From Phellopilus nigrolimitatus (Eukaryota > Basidiomycota > Agaricomycetes > Hymenochaetales > Hymenochaetaceae), in the NCBI GenBank assembly GCA_021029095.1, contig JAJOHG010000004.1, positions 1,178,001 through 1,242,000 of the forward strand: a stretch of 64,000 nt of DNA, read 5' to 3'. Position numbers and translations under genes: made by a program. Under the pieces are notes generated by a model. That model searched no databases. It saw nothing but the letters and a program-made list of their open reading frames with translations, and was not told where the DNA came from. Positions 47,478 to 57,992 of the stretch are shown piece by piece (position 1 is the first letter of the stretch; each line of letters starts with the position of its first letter).

Positions 47478-48728
47478 ATGTCGCATGAAACATACCATAC
47501 GAATCAATCGTCCCATCCTATTCAACACCTCCCCCCAGAGATTCTCAGTATAATCTTTTGGTATTCCATCCCACTCAGATCCGGTTTCGTCGAGCCTTCT
47601 ATCCGTAGATCCCCTTTACTCCTCTGCAGGGTATGCAAGAAATGGCGGGATCTAGCGGAAAGGACGCCCGAGCTATGGTCATCGATCAGCCTCTTCCTAC
47701 TCCGGCCCTACGTCACGGCCATCCAAGCTTTCGAAAAATGGATAGCAATGTCTGGAAACTGTCCATTGTCGATAAAGGTTGTCGTCCTTACGCATTTTGG
47801 AGACGCGTGGCACCCCCTCATGAGCTTCATCGAAGAAATTGCAAAGCAAAGCCATCGATGGCTTGTAGCGGACATATCGGTGCCGAGCTGTTACATGCAG
47901 AAGCTCCTTGCAAATGAAGCTCCCATTCTTCAGAAACTCGTCCTTGCAGATCCATTGATAGAAACGGGAGGCGAATCATCGAGACTTTGGGAACGACGTA
48001 CATTTAAACTCTCTGCTGCACCGGCACTCCGCCAGCTCATCCTAAAGCAACCTCTGCGCATACTCCCGAGTATCATTCATCCGATCACTTCCATACACTT
48101 CGATGCATTCACATTACCCCAGGTCTCTGATCTTCTCGATGGATGCCCGCAGCTCGAGGACCTGGCTATCAAATTCAAGGAAGTGCTTGTGTTTAGTGGA
48201 CCAGACATTTGGACGTTACCGCGTTTACGCTCACTTAGGGTGTGCCTGCATTATGCCAATTGTCGAGAAATGGGAAAGTTCCTCGATTATCTACGGTTGC
48301 CCTCGCTACGGTCCCTTACGGTTGATGGACTCAGAATAGCGCGGCACCATCATCTCTTATCTCTTTTGGATCGCACAGACGGTGGACTGGAGGACCTTAC
48401 TCTTCTTAACATCACCGTCAGGCACTCTGAAATCTACGAGTATCTAAAACGGCTACCATTTCTTAAAATACTGCGTCTTGTCGACTCGCATGGACTCAAT
48501 AACCAATGTGTTTACCGTCTGACGTGGCTTCCCGAAGGGGAGACAAACGTCTGTCCTTGCTTGCAAGAGCTGTGGTTGCTAAGGTCCGAGTGCCAAAACT
48601 TGAGCCTGGATGCTGTCGAGCACATGGTTACATCCCGCAGTCCAAGAGGAAGAGGTGGACTCACCAGTTTCCCCTCAACCAGCACCACTGAAGGAAATAC
48701 GATTCGATGGATCACAACGCCAGCATAA
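47478..48728 (+). CDS. F-box-like protein of the basidiomycete expanded family, apparent 3' frameshift
   Basis: Single-exon protein of 416 residues. The N-terminus carries an F-box-like motif (IQHLPPEILSIIFWYSIP, then LLLCRVCKKWRDLAERTPELW), expected to bind Skp1 in an SCF ubiquitin ligase. The rest is Leu-rich (LRQLILKQPLRILP, LPRLRSLRVCLHY, LPSLRSLTVDGLRI), LRR-like substrate-binding architecture. Such genes are highly expanded in mushrooms and targets are unknown. Near 48638 the frame seems to shift: the annotated frame ends in an unlikely tail, whereas the +1 frame continues as VQEEEVDSPVSPQPAPLKEI then RQHNALRQRAKIKSCIENG to a stop at 48828, which looks like genuine protein. So a single-base indel or sequencing error is likely. 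Confidence 0.8.
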   Translation: MSHETYHTNQSSHPIQHLPPEILSIIFWYSIPLRSGFVEPSIRRSPLLLCRVCKKWRDLAERTPELWSSISLFLLRPYVTAIQAFEKWIAMSGNCPLSIKVVVLTHFGDAWHPLMSFIEEIAKQSHRWLVADISVPSCYMQKLLANEAPILQKLVLADPLIETGGESSRLWERRTFKLSAAPALRQLILKQPLRILPSIIHPITSIHFDAFTLPQVSDLLDGCPQLEDLAIKFKEVLVFSGPDIWTLPRLRSLRVCLHYANCREMGKFLDYLRLPSLRSLTVDGLRIARHHHLLSLLDRTDGGLEDLTLLNITVRHSEIYEYLKRLPFLKILRLVDSHGLNNQCVYRLTWLPEGETNVCPCLQELWLLRSECQNLSLDAVEHMVTSRSPRGRGGLTSFPSTSTTEGNTIRWITTPA

Positions 48729-48828
48729 TGCGCTGCGGCAGCGAGCTAAAATCAAGAGTTGTATTGAAAATGGGCTTGTTTGGAAGAGGTGCGTTCGTCT
48801 ATTTTGGGAATGTCTGGGTATGTATTAA

Positions 48829-49411
48829 CTGGAGAGAACAAAGATAAAGACAGATTTGATGAGGAAATCGTAGCTATTTCAATGCGGACAAATGACTGGA
48901 CGGTTCGTAGTTATTCTGACTCTACTAAAATTCAATAAGACTCAAAACCGCACAGAGTAGTAATGTGGATCATGGTGGAGTACGATTGACCGTAGGAAAT
49001 ATGGGAGATTTTCAACCGCAATTGCCTGTTTGACGCTTTCCTAAAGCACATCCCAGAAGCGCATCCGAATTTATTGTATGTACACATATCTCAGAAGTTT
49101 GGAAGCGAGCCTCATATCAGACCTACCTTCGTTCATTCGAGACATCTTGAGGTGACCAATTTATGGTCACCGGAATGAGCGTAGTCGAAAAGAAACTCTA
49201 AACATGAACATTGCAAATACATACATTTGAAGTCGGACCTCATTAGGTTAGTAACAGTGAGATGGCGGCACATCCTGAATTACTTGTATTGAATCTCAGC
49301 CAGTCTGCGAATACTCATGCCGGCGACGGACGGTGCTGTTGAGCGATGACGTAACGGTAATGCGCGAAGAGACACAGAGGCTTTCAGCCTCTTATAAAAA
49401 ATTGGAAAGGC
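48829..49411. other. convergent intergenic spacer
   Basis: Between the F-box gene and the ABHD11-like gene. No gene seen; presumably 3' UTRs. Confidence 0.5.
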
Positions 49412-50759
49412 TTAATTCTCTTTTATAAACCGTTCTACTGATTCGATAAACTCTTTCGATCTGAGGTCATGGTTAGTAACATACGCAGTTTTTCGCCAAC
49501 AATGCTCACTTCTCATGAACTGGTAGATGGATTAGGTTATAATTTTTAGCAAGTGCCGGCAGACTCACCCCAGTGCCCAGCCTCAAATGTTTCCATTGTC
49601 ATTCGGGGGAAAAACTGTCTTATAATATCAAGGTGCTTCAGTTGAATATAGCTTTAAATTCCAATCGCATTAGAATGGCATCGAATCTTGTAAAAACGGT
49701 GGTCACGTACTTGCTCATTGAACCTTTTATAAAAAGGGTCGGCCCATCCCAGCTCGCCTCTCCTGGCCCATATGGGAAGTCGCCGATGTCCAGCAATGAG
49801 TCCCTAATTGTATGAAGGGGGACGTGGAATTTGACGGGCTCGCCAGCAGGCGTTGATGCAAGGTTAGTGAGAAGGAACTGGCGGATCAAGGAGTTCTTAG
49901 TGTAAAATGAGTTTGGTTGCTCGACGAAGATCTCTCAAATGCACGACGTAAAGTACCTGTTCATACTCGTATAGCTTTTCGAAAGCTTCATTCCTCGACT
50001 TTGTCGATTCTTCGTCTTGAATCTTGATCATCCCATCTACATAGCCCGGAAACTCATGAGATAATGGAGCTCGGATGGGGGAAATGTCGGCAACGATAAG
50101 GTGCGTGACCATATCCTTAGGCAAACTCGGGTTGAGAGCAACTGACATCGCTACCTTGCCGCCCCTGGTCGTCCAAAAATATGAGAACAAAGAGGGATGC
50201 CGGTGTACTATTTTTATCGCACATTGAATGTCCAAGCAGGGAAATGTTCTTCAGCGAGTGCTTTTGGCAGAAGTGGATAACGTCAGATGCCATGGTCAGA
50301 TAATCCATTTGTTCCCTTCGAGGCGAGTCTCCAAAGTTGCGAAGGTCCTTCAGTACAGTTGAGTTTATCCGCAAAATTCCATAAAGAAGTATGCTCACTA
50401 TTGGGACTACTGGCCTCTCTATCCGCTTTGCAAGCGCCTTTCCTATCGACTGCCAGTTCCGTTTCGAGCCACTAATATATGAAATGTCGTATTAGATTTG
50501 AAACAGCGTATTATTGAAAGTCTTGGCACACACAAGAGACCATGTAAGATGAGTAGAGGTCCTTTATCTGCCTGCGGGACGAGTGGGCCATTATAGACGT
50601 CATATTTGAGATCCACAGGTGCTCCAGGAGGTCTGGAGGAAATATCTGCAAATATATCAGCAAGTCTATGAGGACCTAAGTGTTATAGCACATACATCTT
50701 CTGAGCGCGCCTTGGAGTTGAAAGCGAGCTAGTGGGCGAGACAATAAAGGAAAAGACAT
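49412..50759 (-). CDS. mitochondrial alpha/beta hydrolase, ABHD11 / Imo32-like
   Basis: Ser hydrolase of the ABHD11/Imo32 group, mitochondrial in yeast and animals. Nine exons: 50759-50696, 50645-50534, 50471-50399, 50347-50223, 50164-49957, 49895-49707, 49635-49569, 49519-49510 (10 nt) and 49460-49412, 298 residues, all in phase. The N-terminus is Arg/Leu-rich with no acidic residues (SRPLARFQLQGALRR), a likely mitochondrial presequence. Seen: LLILHGLFGSKRNWQS, DLRNFGDSPRREQMDYLTMA, the nucleophile elbow GHSMGGKVAM (Ser about 124), VADISPIRAPL, and the catalytic His in GHWVH (about 278), whose following residues are encoded by the 10-nt exon. The N-terminal ATG follows an in-frame-compatible leader shared with the divergent TSC13 promoter. 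Confidence 0.88.
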
Positions 50760-50920
50760 GGATTGGACTCGGGAAGAGGGGACGTGTGCTCGGAAATCGA
50801 CGCGACGTGACCTAACGTGACCTCTGACGCGCTCAGGCCTCCCCGGAGCTCGTCGGATACTCTTTCTCCTTCGTTGCAGTCCCGCCAGCGCTTTCGAAAA
50901 CGGGACAGCAAACAGAGAAC
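50760..50920. promoter_or_regulatory. short divergent promoter (ABHD11-like / TSC13)
   Basis: 161 bp separate the two start codons, so both promoters and leaders overlap. No TATA box seen. Confidence 0.45.
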
Positions 50921-52290
50921 ATGGTGTCAGTGACTATTACGGCAGCAGGAAAACCGCCCGCCCTAGCTCTTAAGCTACCCTTTACTGTCGTCCTTCCAGA
51001 CAAGACACTCGAGAGCGCGAGAATTGAGGATGTTAAAGGCGCGATTACCGCACAATTCCCTAAGGTATGTGTTTTGTTCGTTTTTTAACTTATAAGATTT
51101 TTAACTTATCTACGATTTCTAGTTTCATACATCGCGTCAAAAGCTTTCGTTGACAGGCGACAAGAAAGCGCTGGCAGATGAGGACTCGCTTGCAAAGGCA
51201 GGCGTCACGGACGGGGGCGAGCTGACGATCAAAGACTTGGGCCGTCAAATCAGCTGGAGAACGGTTTTTATCGTAGAATATGCACGTCCTTCCTATATCT
51301 CACGCGGCGTCGAATTTCTTACCTTTGTCCTTAAGGCCGGACCGCTTGTTATCCACCCACTGTTCTACTACCTGCCAAAATTGATTTACGGTGGTGATGT
51401 CCAGCATAGTCTCATGCAAAGGTGCATTGTGCACCAGTACCGCAAAGAATCTTGTTGACGACTTTTTAGATATGCATTCACATTGATTATGTTACATTTC
51501 CTCAAGCGGGAGTACGAAACTCTCTCGTTCGTTATTTCTTCTCTTCTCTGTTTTCTGTATCAGTTTTCACTGAAAACCTGCTCTAGTGTGCATCGTTTCT
51601 CGAAGGCCACCATGCCGTTTTTCAACCTCTTTAAAAAGTCAGTCTCACGCTCATAACAGCCTTATTGTTACTTTGTGTTTAATGCTGACCGGATCTTGTT
51701 CTGGCTTCTAGTTCAGGGCATTACCATATTTTAAGCGGTATTCTCCTTGCCTTCGCGTTATACCGGCCGAAATACGCCGCGCTTTCTCCTGTCATTCGGG
51801 ATTCCAAGCGCGATTCGCTCTCGTTCCTTTGGTTCTGGACTGCTATCTTCGTCGTGCGTATCCTGTGTATTTCTTATGCAGGGTTCAAAATGTCCTCACT
51901 TTTTCTCCGCGCATCTACTCGTATGTAGTTCGCCGAAATTTCGAATCTGAAGACCCATTTGACACTCCGCGACCTCCGCCCCGAGGGGTCGCGCAAGCGC
52001 GCTATACCATACGGTTACGGATTTAACCTCGTTTCGTGCCCGAACTATTTCTTCGAGAGCCTCGCATGGTTCGCGATTTCCTGCATGACGGGAAGCTATG
52101 CGGGTACGTCCCCTTTCTTCTTGAATTACTTCCGGACCATAGCTGATTCTATTTTCTAGCCTGGTTGTTTTTCTTCGCTGGTACAGTCCAAATGGCCTTA
52201 TGGGCAATCAAAAAACACAAGTTATACAGGAAGGAGTTCGGGAACCAGTACCCGAAAGGCAGGAAGATCATGTTCCCTTTCATTTTTTAA
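50921..52290 (+). CDS. TSC13: very-long-chain enoyl-CoA reductase (TSC13/TECR)
   Basis: ER enzyme catalysing the last, NADPH-dependent step of very-long-chain fatty acid elongation. Eight exons: 50921-51064, 51123-51281, 51336-51421, 51470-51526, 51587-51637, 51712-51853, 51929-52160-preceding donor (52103), and 52160-52290; 314 residues. The N-terminal part is the ubiquitin-like domain usual for TECR (KLPFTVVLPDKTLESA, KLSLTGDKKALADEDSL). Then GPLVIHPLFYYLP, YAFTLIMLHFLKREYETL, VHRFSKATMPFFNLFKNSGH, EISNLKTHLTLRDLRPEGS, KRAIPYGYGFNLVSCPNYFF and the C-terminal KEFGNQYPKGRKIMFPF, all typical of the steroid-reductase-like fold. The intron 51282-51335 uses a GC donor and is 54 nt, so it would be read in frame if retained. 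Confidence 0.93.
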
Positions 52291-52429
52291 TCAGCCATGT
52301 TTCGTTGGCTTTACGATACAATACATCTTTGTAACTGTTCTTGTGTTACATTCGCCTTTAGCTAAAACCACCCATACTAGGCTATTAGGAAGATGAAGGC
52401 CTTTTTTCGTTAATTATGAGACCTGAGCC

Positions 52430-53769
52430 CTAATCCAGGCCAGCTGCAGCAGGACTAGGCATGAGCACGCGGGGCCCAGGCCCGCCTCCTGACGGAGCGC
52501 CGCCGAAGAGGGACGACAACACGTCACCGAAAGGATTCGCGGCTTGATTTCGCGGAGGCGGGATTGCGAAGTATAGGGTCGCAATTTCATTGAGGTACTG
52601 TTCGGTCAATGCGCAGATACGCATGAATAACTAGGACTGACAAGACTATTTCATGTTCTACTCACCTTCCGCACGTCAGTTGTCGCGAGCACGCCGCCTC
52701 TGCTTAGGTACGTTCCACATAAGCGCACCCACGCCTCTTGTGCCTTCTTGTTTCCCTGTGCGCGCTGGCAGGTCCGCACGGCAAGCTGCAAGAAGTTGAG
52801 AACCTGGTCACTCGTAAAAACGATTTCGTCGGAATCACTGCTGGGGACGGGAAGTGGGGCGGGTGCCAGGGCGGAGCGGAGGGAAGGACGTGCAGACGAA
52901 CTGAGGGATATGAAATGGGTGATAAAGGTGCGTGCGGCGAGGATGTTTCCGTTCAGAAGGTACCTGCGGAGCCGACAGCTCGTTATTCTCGTCCTACGCG
53001 AAATACCTGAATTAACTCACGGGAGAGTGCCTCGTAAAGCAAACGGTCCTGGTGACGCAGACAATGCCGTTGCTTGCCACCACTCTGACATCATCTGTGC
53101 GAGAAGACGTGCACTGTCGCGCTTGCCCGCAGACAAAAGGTGCGGCTCCGCCAAATCAAACGTACCCTCTGAAAATAAGGATTATATTATTATTATTTGG
53201 AAAAGGGCGCTAGCAAAACAGTCCCCTACCTTTATAAAGAAGCTCGCCAACATAATTGTGCAGGTCTTGATCTCCTGCTGGACAAGGCCCGGCTTTTGCT
53301 GTCCAACTTGCCTTCCTCGTTAGATAGAAATATATTAATGCTGAAGTGGATACTCACGCAACGGACTTGTCAATAAGTGTCTTGCGCCACGCACCAGCAG
53401 ATCCGGTCAATGCAATAAGCTGCGTCAGTCTCCCTGCACGGTGGTTTCAGTTAGACTCGTTTCAATCTTCGATCTGTAAGTGTTGTCGGGCACACCTCTT
53501 GATTCGTCCGTCACCTCTTCTCCCTTACTCTCATACACGTCGATCAAGAACGACGCCAAGTCCGTCCCGCTCCCCGGCTGCCCTGCCTTCAAGAGCTCTC
53601 GCGCGCTCTGGAATAAGACGTCGATCGCGGTGGTATACTGCGCAGACTTGACGTATCGCGACGCGAAGGTGCGCGCCTTTTGATGCGCTTCGTACGCGTG
53701 TCCGGACGCGATTTGGGGGAGGATAGCAGCGAGTGCTTTTGAAGACGAAGCAGCAGATGGCGGGGGCAT
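52430..53769 (-). CDS. GET4: GET4 homologue (tail-anchored protein insertion)
   Basis: Alpha-solenoid protein that with Get5 hands tail-anchored membrane proteins to Get3. Six exons: 53769-53496, 53433-53358, 53306-53230, 53168-53021, 52963-52666 and 52597-52430, 346 residues. Seen: HAYEAHQKARTFASRYVKSA near the N-terminus, LLKAGQPGSGTDLASFLIDV, VGELLYKEGTFDLAEPHLL, NGNILAARTFITHFI, VLNFLQLAVRTCQRA and YLNEIATLYFAIPPPRN, followed by a Gly/Pro tail including FGDVLSSLFGG. This is the Get4 order. It is convergent with TSC13, 139 bp away. Confidence 0.9.
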
Positions 53770-55174
53770 AATCCGAACGTTCGAAACAAAATCGTGCTAA
53801 AGGGCTACCAATCAACTTGTGAAGCCGGAAGCTCAGTCGCAATTCTATCCACATTGGTCAACATAAATATTACATAATCTAGACATCATCGACTTGTAAG
53901 CGGTTTCGATTTATTTGTCCAATTTGACTTGTAATCGGCCCATACTCCTACGATCACTTTGAGGCATATCTTGGACCTCAGATAGCTGTTTCAGAATTAC
54001 ATTGAATTCCACCAAGAGCGCTTAAATGCAGAGAAACCAACGGAGAAAGTATACTGGCAGTAGAATCCTGCTGTGATTCCATGTCTCACGTTAACACTAG
54101 CTCAATGACTATTTGAATCGCTATGATCTATGTACCATTTGTTATGGTATGTTGTAAAGAGTCGAGCTCGTATGAATGATGAGCTGACTACCATATGCAT
54201 GTCGATATTCCGCCCTTGGATAGATCGGATTACCCGGTTCGCTCCATATATAAAGGTCATTCGGAGTGTTTTAACTATGCATCGGCCCCTTTATCAGGCT
54301 TGCCGCGAACGCTCTTTTTTCCTTTCCCCGCCGCGGACCCATTCACATTCAACTTCTAAGAACATCGACCAAAACAACGGGTGCATGTAGTGCAAACTCA
54401 CGCCCTCGGTATGTATTCAAGTAAACTCTTTCCCATTTTACAATATTATTCCGTTGTTGTTCCGCGTCCGGACTATTTAGTGGAGCAGAGCTTCTCTTGA
54501 AGATTCTATGCTCAATGCGCTCAGCGCCAGTGAAGCATATATGTTTCGCCTATAAACCACGCATCATTACTGTGTTTGCGTGCTGTGAAATTGCTTACCT
54601 TCTATTTGGGCATTAAAGTTACCCGATCCCCTCCCCCCTTCACGCTACGCCGTCAAATTTGATCCTGGCGTGCCGCGTCATAATAATTGTTTCGAGAGAT
54701 AATGGTAATTGTTGCATCGGAGTCGATCAGTTTCGCTCGATGAGACCATACTCATCATCGATCGTCAGACGGAGATCCATATCTCCCGAAATACTTTGTT
54801 AGTCGTCACGGGGGCATGGAACACTGACATTCTCAGCATTGCATCACCAATGAATCGGCGGAGAACTAGGGACAAAGGACCGAAACAGGTACCCGACACA
54901 TTGTTACACGACAAGTATAATTATTAATTGATTTTTTGCATGGTATGTTTATATGTAGTGAAAAACTTCTGCAAACACCGCTTTTAAGACGTTTGCTAAA
55001 TCCAGGTATCATTTATGATAAGCATACAATTGCTCTAGAAAATCTCGAGAGTAAGTTGCTATTGTGAAATGACAGAGGTTCCTCTGATGAAGGAACTAAG
55101 CCGAAGCCAGACGTGATCGTCGTGATCTGCACGACGATCATATGTATGTAGGTAAATCAAAGTGACTGGCAGTA
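53770..55174. other. intergenic stretch without supported gene
   Basis: A TATATAAA occurs near 54245 with a pyrimidine-rich stretch and a GT-type donor downstream, which looks like a promoter plus leader, but no protein could be built behind it. A perfect 11-bp hairpin lies at 55114-55140. Confidence 0.45.
55114..55140. repeat. short perfect inverted repeat (hairpin)
   Basis: TGATCGTCGTG and its reverse complement CACGACGATCA separated by 5 nt. It lies just left of the MITE-like element. Function unknown. Confidence 0.75.
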
Positions 55175-55553
55175 CAGTTGAAATTGTCACAACGCATAAT
55201 GTCATAATGCATAAATCTCATATGCATAGACTTCTGGCACATTTTGACGTGTTTTTATCTGCATTATGCATTATTAGACGCTATTTCCGGTGTCTGAACG
55301 CTCGTTCAGCCTTTGGTATGCACTTCTCGCTCGGTCTTTGACTTCAGCCAAACCATAACTCTCCTGGTATCATTAGTTTTATTTTGTTTAGTAATAATTA
55401 ACTAATATATGCGCATGTAAGCGCCCAAGTGGGACCAAATATGGACTTAGCGCCTTAATTTGTTCAGTTTCTCACGCTGTAATGATGCATAATTCTCTTA
55501 ATGCATAGGTCTGAAGCGGGAATCGACCTTATGCATCATGACAATTTCAACTG
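55175..55553. mobile_element. MITE-like element with terminal inverted repeats and TA flanks
   Basis: The ends are inverted repeats beginning CAGTTGAAATTGTCA with a following GCATAA-rich stretch, about 25 nt in all with a few mismatches. Both ends are flanked by TA, the target duplication of Tc1/mariner-type elements. At 379 bp it has no coding capacity, so it would be non-autonomous. The interior is rich in ATGCATAA motifs repeated near both ends. Confidence 0.75.
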
Positions 55554-55722
55554 TATCTCCTACCGTTATGAGATTGGCTTAACATAAGGGATATCGCTCT
55601 GTCTAATATCAGTAATAAAGATTATAAATATCCTGCCGGTATATCATAAATGAACATGGTCGCGTAATCTCCGTGTAAATACATAGTTCATCAGGATCTC
55701 TCCCAGCCAGCGCTCTAAAAGA

Positions 55723-57992
55723 CTAGGCCGATGGTCCGATTACAGTCGCTTTCGTTTTGTTGAGGCTGGCGATAAAGTTGTCATCGACGCCGAGATGGGC
55801 CTTCACGAGGTCTGGAGGAGTGAGCGCGAGCCATTGAGCCAAGCTAACGTCCTCAACTACGTCTATTGAAGGAGATCAGAGACCGCCGGGGAAGTCGGGA
55901 AACAAAATAAGATGCGATAATACCTGAGTTGAATAATTCCAAGTACTGGACGGTGGTGTTGCCAGTGTTCTCGACATAGTGGCCGAATGAAGGAGGGACG
56001 TAGCCTGCATTTCAGATATTGGTTGAGCAAAAAGACGGGAGGGGAAAAAATCGGATTATACGGACCGATATCACCAGGCTGTATACTCAGAATTTTGATC
56101 AGAAAGATAAATAGAAGATTGTAATAAGGCGTACCCCATAATCGAAGGTTATAGCATTAGAAGACGCCGCGTAGAGGGTCATGCGAGCATTGCCAGAACT
56201 GAGGTAGTGCCCGATCAGTAATCTTCGATATCAGCGATAGGAAAGAAGCGACATACAGGAAATAGCTCCACTCGGGCTGAGTTGGATGCCACTACAATTC
56301 ACTTAGCACAAGTTCATATGAACTTTAAGTTTTTCGACTACTGACATGTAACTCCCTTGAAATTGGTCAGTCGGTCGTTTGTTGCGGACAAGACAAAAAC
56401 GACCAGGACTCACCTCATTGCTCCAGGCTCTACCGTGACCAAGGCACCTACAATAGTGGTTGCGACGGGGAATACGCTAGGATCGAAGACCTTGATCGAG
56501 CCTCCCGATAACGGAGTCGCTGCCGCTTGCGATAGCTTGAACGTAAAGGGATTTGGGGTAGTTCCCGCGGGACTTGTTGGTGGCTGCTCGTTTGCCGGAG
56601 GAGGCGCTTTAGGGTAAGACAAGTCAACCAGGAGAAAAGAGTCAGCAAGTATCTAAGTCTTACTGGAAGGGAAAATATAAAGTTCTTTTGACGGAACGTG
56701 GTCAAACGCAGAGGCACTGACTTGGAAGTTCTTCGCGAGAACTTCCTTCGGTATATGTGCGGTCCAGTCCGTCAACAGGAACGTATCATCCTCGCTAAAG
56801 GAGCCGTTGTCGAACACCTTATTGAAAAGATCAGATCAATTGAAAATCATGTGAGACAAAACAACACAAATCACCAGAAGGAACTCGGAGCCGTCGGGGT
56901 CGTCGTCCGTCGCTTGAAGAGAATGGGGAATACCTGCAGGGAAGTACCAGAGGTCGCCTGCATTCTATTGTAGAGACGCGTAAGGCACAATTGAGAAGCT
57001 CGGAAGACTAGATCGCTTACCACGGTATCGGCGAATACCTGACCATTGGTATTGACGACAGTGACAACTGTACTTCCCTGTATAAGTATAGATCTTAAAT
57101 TTAGTACAGATCCCGAGGTACGATATGCTATTTCTGACCTTCAAGACGAAGGCCCACTAAAGAAGAGGCAATGAAACGAGATGAGCACAATATAACAAAA
57201 GATGATGGCGAATCCTACTTCTGCGGTCGAGTGCCAATGTAGCTCACTGGTTTCCCTGAAGTCAACACGTGGATGATGTCAACGATGATATGGACTCACC
57301 GAATGGCTCCGGCTTCCAGACGCATATCGACCGACGCCCTGTAATTATGCAGATATCTCAGTAATAAGCGCAGGAAGAAGGCGATGCGAAACAGACATGG
57401 CTGTAGCGATAGGCATAACATTCACTGTCATGGTGGACTAGAAATCAACAAAAAGTCTTTGCCCAAAACATTGTGCAAACGTACGATTCTGTTGACGAGC
57501 CCAACCTCCGGTCTGAAGTCTGTTGTGACTCAAGGCGAAGGGCCACTTCGCATTTTGCCTGTATAGCATACCATTTTTTGTCAGTTCTTGTTATGCACCG
57601 AAAAAAGGCTCTACTCACACGCTTCCTTGGTCCGTTGAAGGAGGTGCGAGCAAATCAGGGTTTTGTAGGTCGAGTTCTGTATCGTCTGGACCGAGAATGG
57701 TAGCACCAAGCGGACCGTTGATGGCCTCAGGCGTGATATTCGGATCACCCTGAGGGAATACGGGGCCATTTGGTTCATCACTAGCCGGTGCAACAGTCTG
57801 TGCTTCAGAGGGAGCAGCAGAGACGGAGGTGCCTCCCGAAGAGCTGGCAACAGCGGAAGGTGCACTGGACAGTACTGGTACTGGAATAGCGGGCGAGACC
57901 GCAATGGAGACAGATGGAGGCGCACTACTGGCAGCAGGCGCAGCTATCACCGCTGAGGCAAGTATGAGACAGCATAGGTAAAAGCTGAACAT
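55723..57992 (-). CDS. secreted bicupin oxalate decarboxylase, with an in-frame stop in cupin 2
   Basis: Mn-dependent enzyme converting oxalate to formate and CO2; secreted in white-rot fungi. Fifteen exons reconstructed: 57992-57619, 57558-57485, 57424-57397, 57338-57300, 57246-57219, 57156-57139 (18 nt), 57077-57021, 56964-56875, 56817-56664, 56606-56414, 56301-56257, 56198-56135, 56078-56066 (13 nt), 56004-55924 and 55862-55723; 466 codons. Signal peptide MFSFYLCCLILASAVIAAPA, then a Ser/Pro/Ala linker. Cupin 1: ELHWHSTAEWAFVLKG and DLWYFPAGIPHSLQA with its ligands. Cupin 2: WHPTQPEWSYFLSGN and GYVPPSFGHYVENTG. All exons join in phase, but codon 355, expected to be the first His of the cupin-2 HxH motif, is TAG (56294-56292). 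The gene is therefore a pseudogene, a sequencing error, or is read differently there. Confidence 0.85.

Noticed and set aside
54130..54390. TATA box followed by a short frame, considered as a mating-pheromone precursor
   Set aside because: The frame ends in NNGCM, not a CaaX box, and has no pheromone-like layout.
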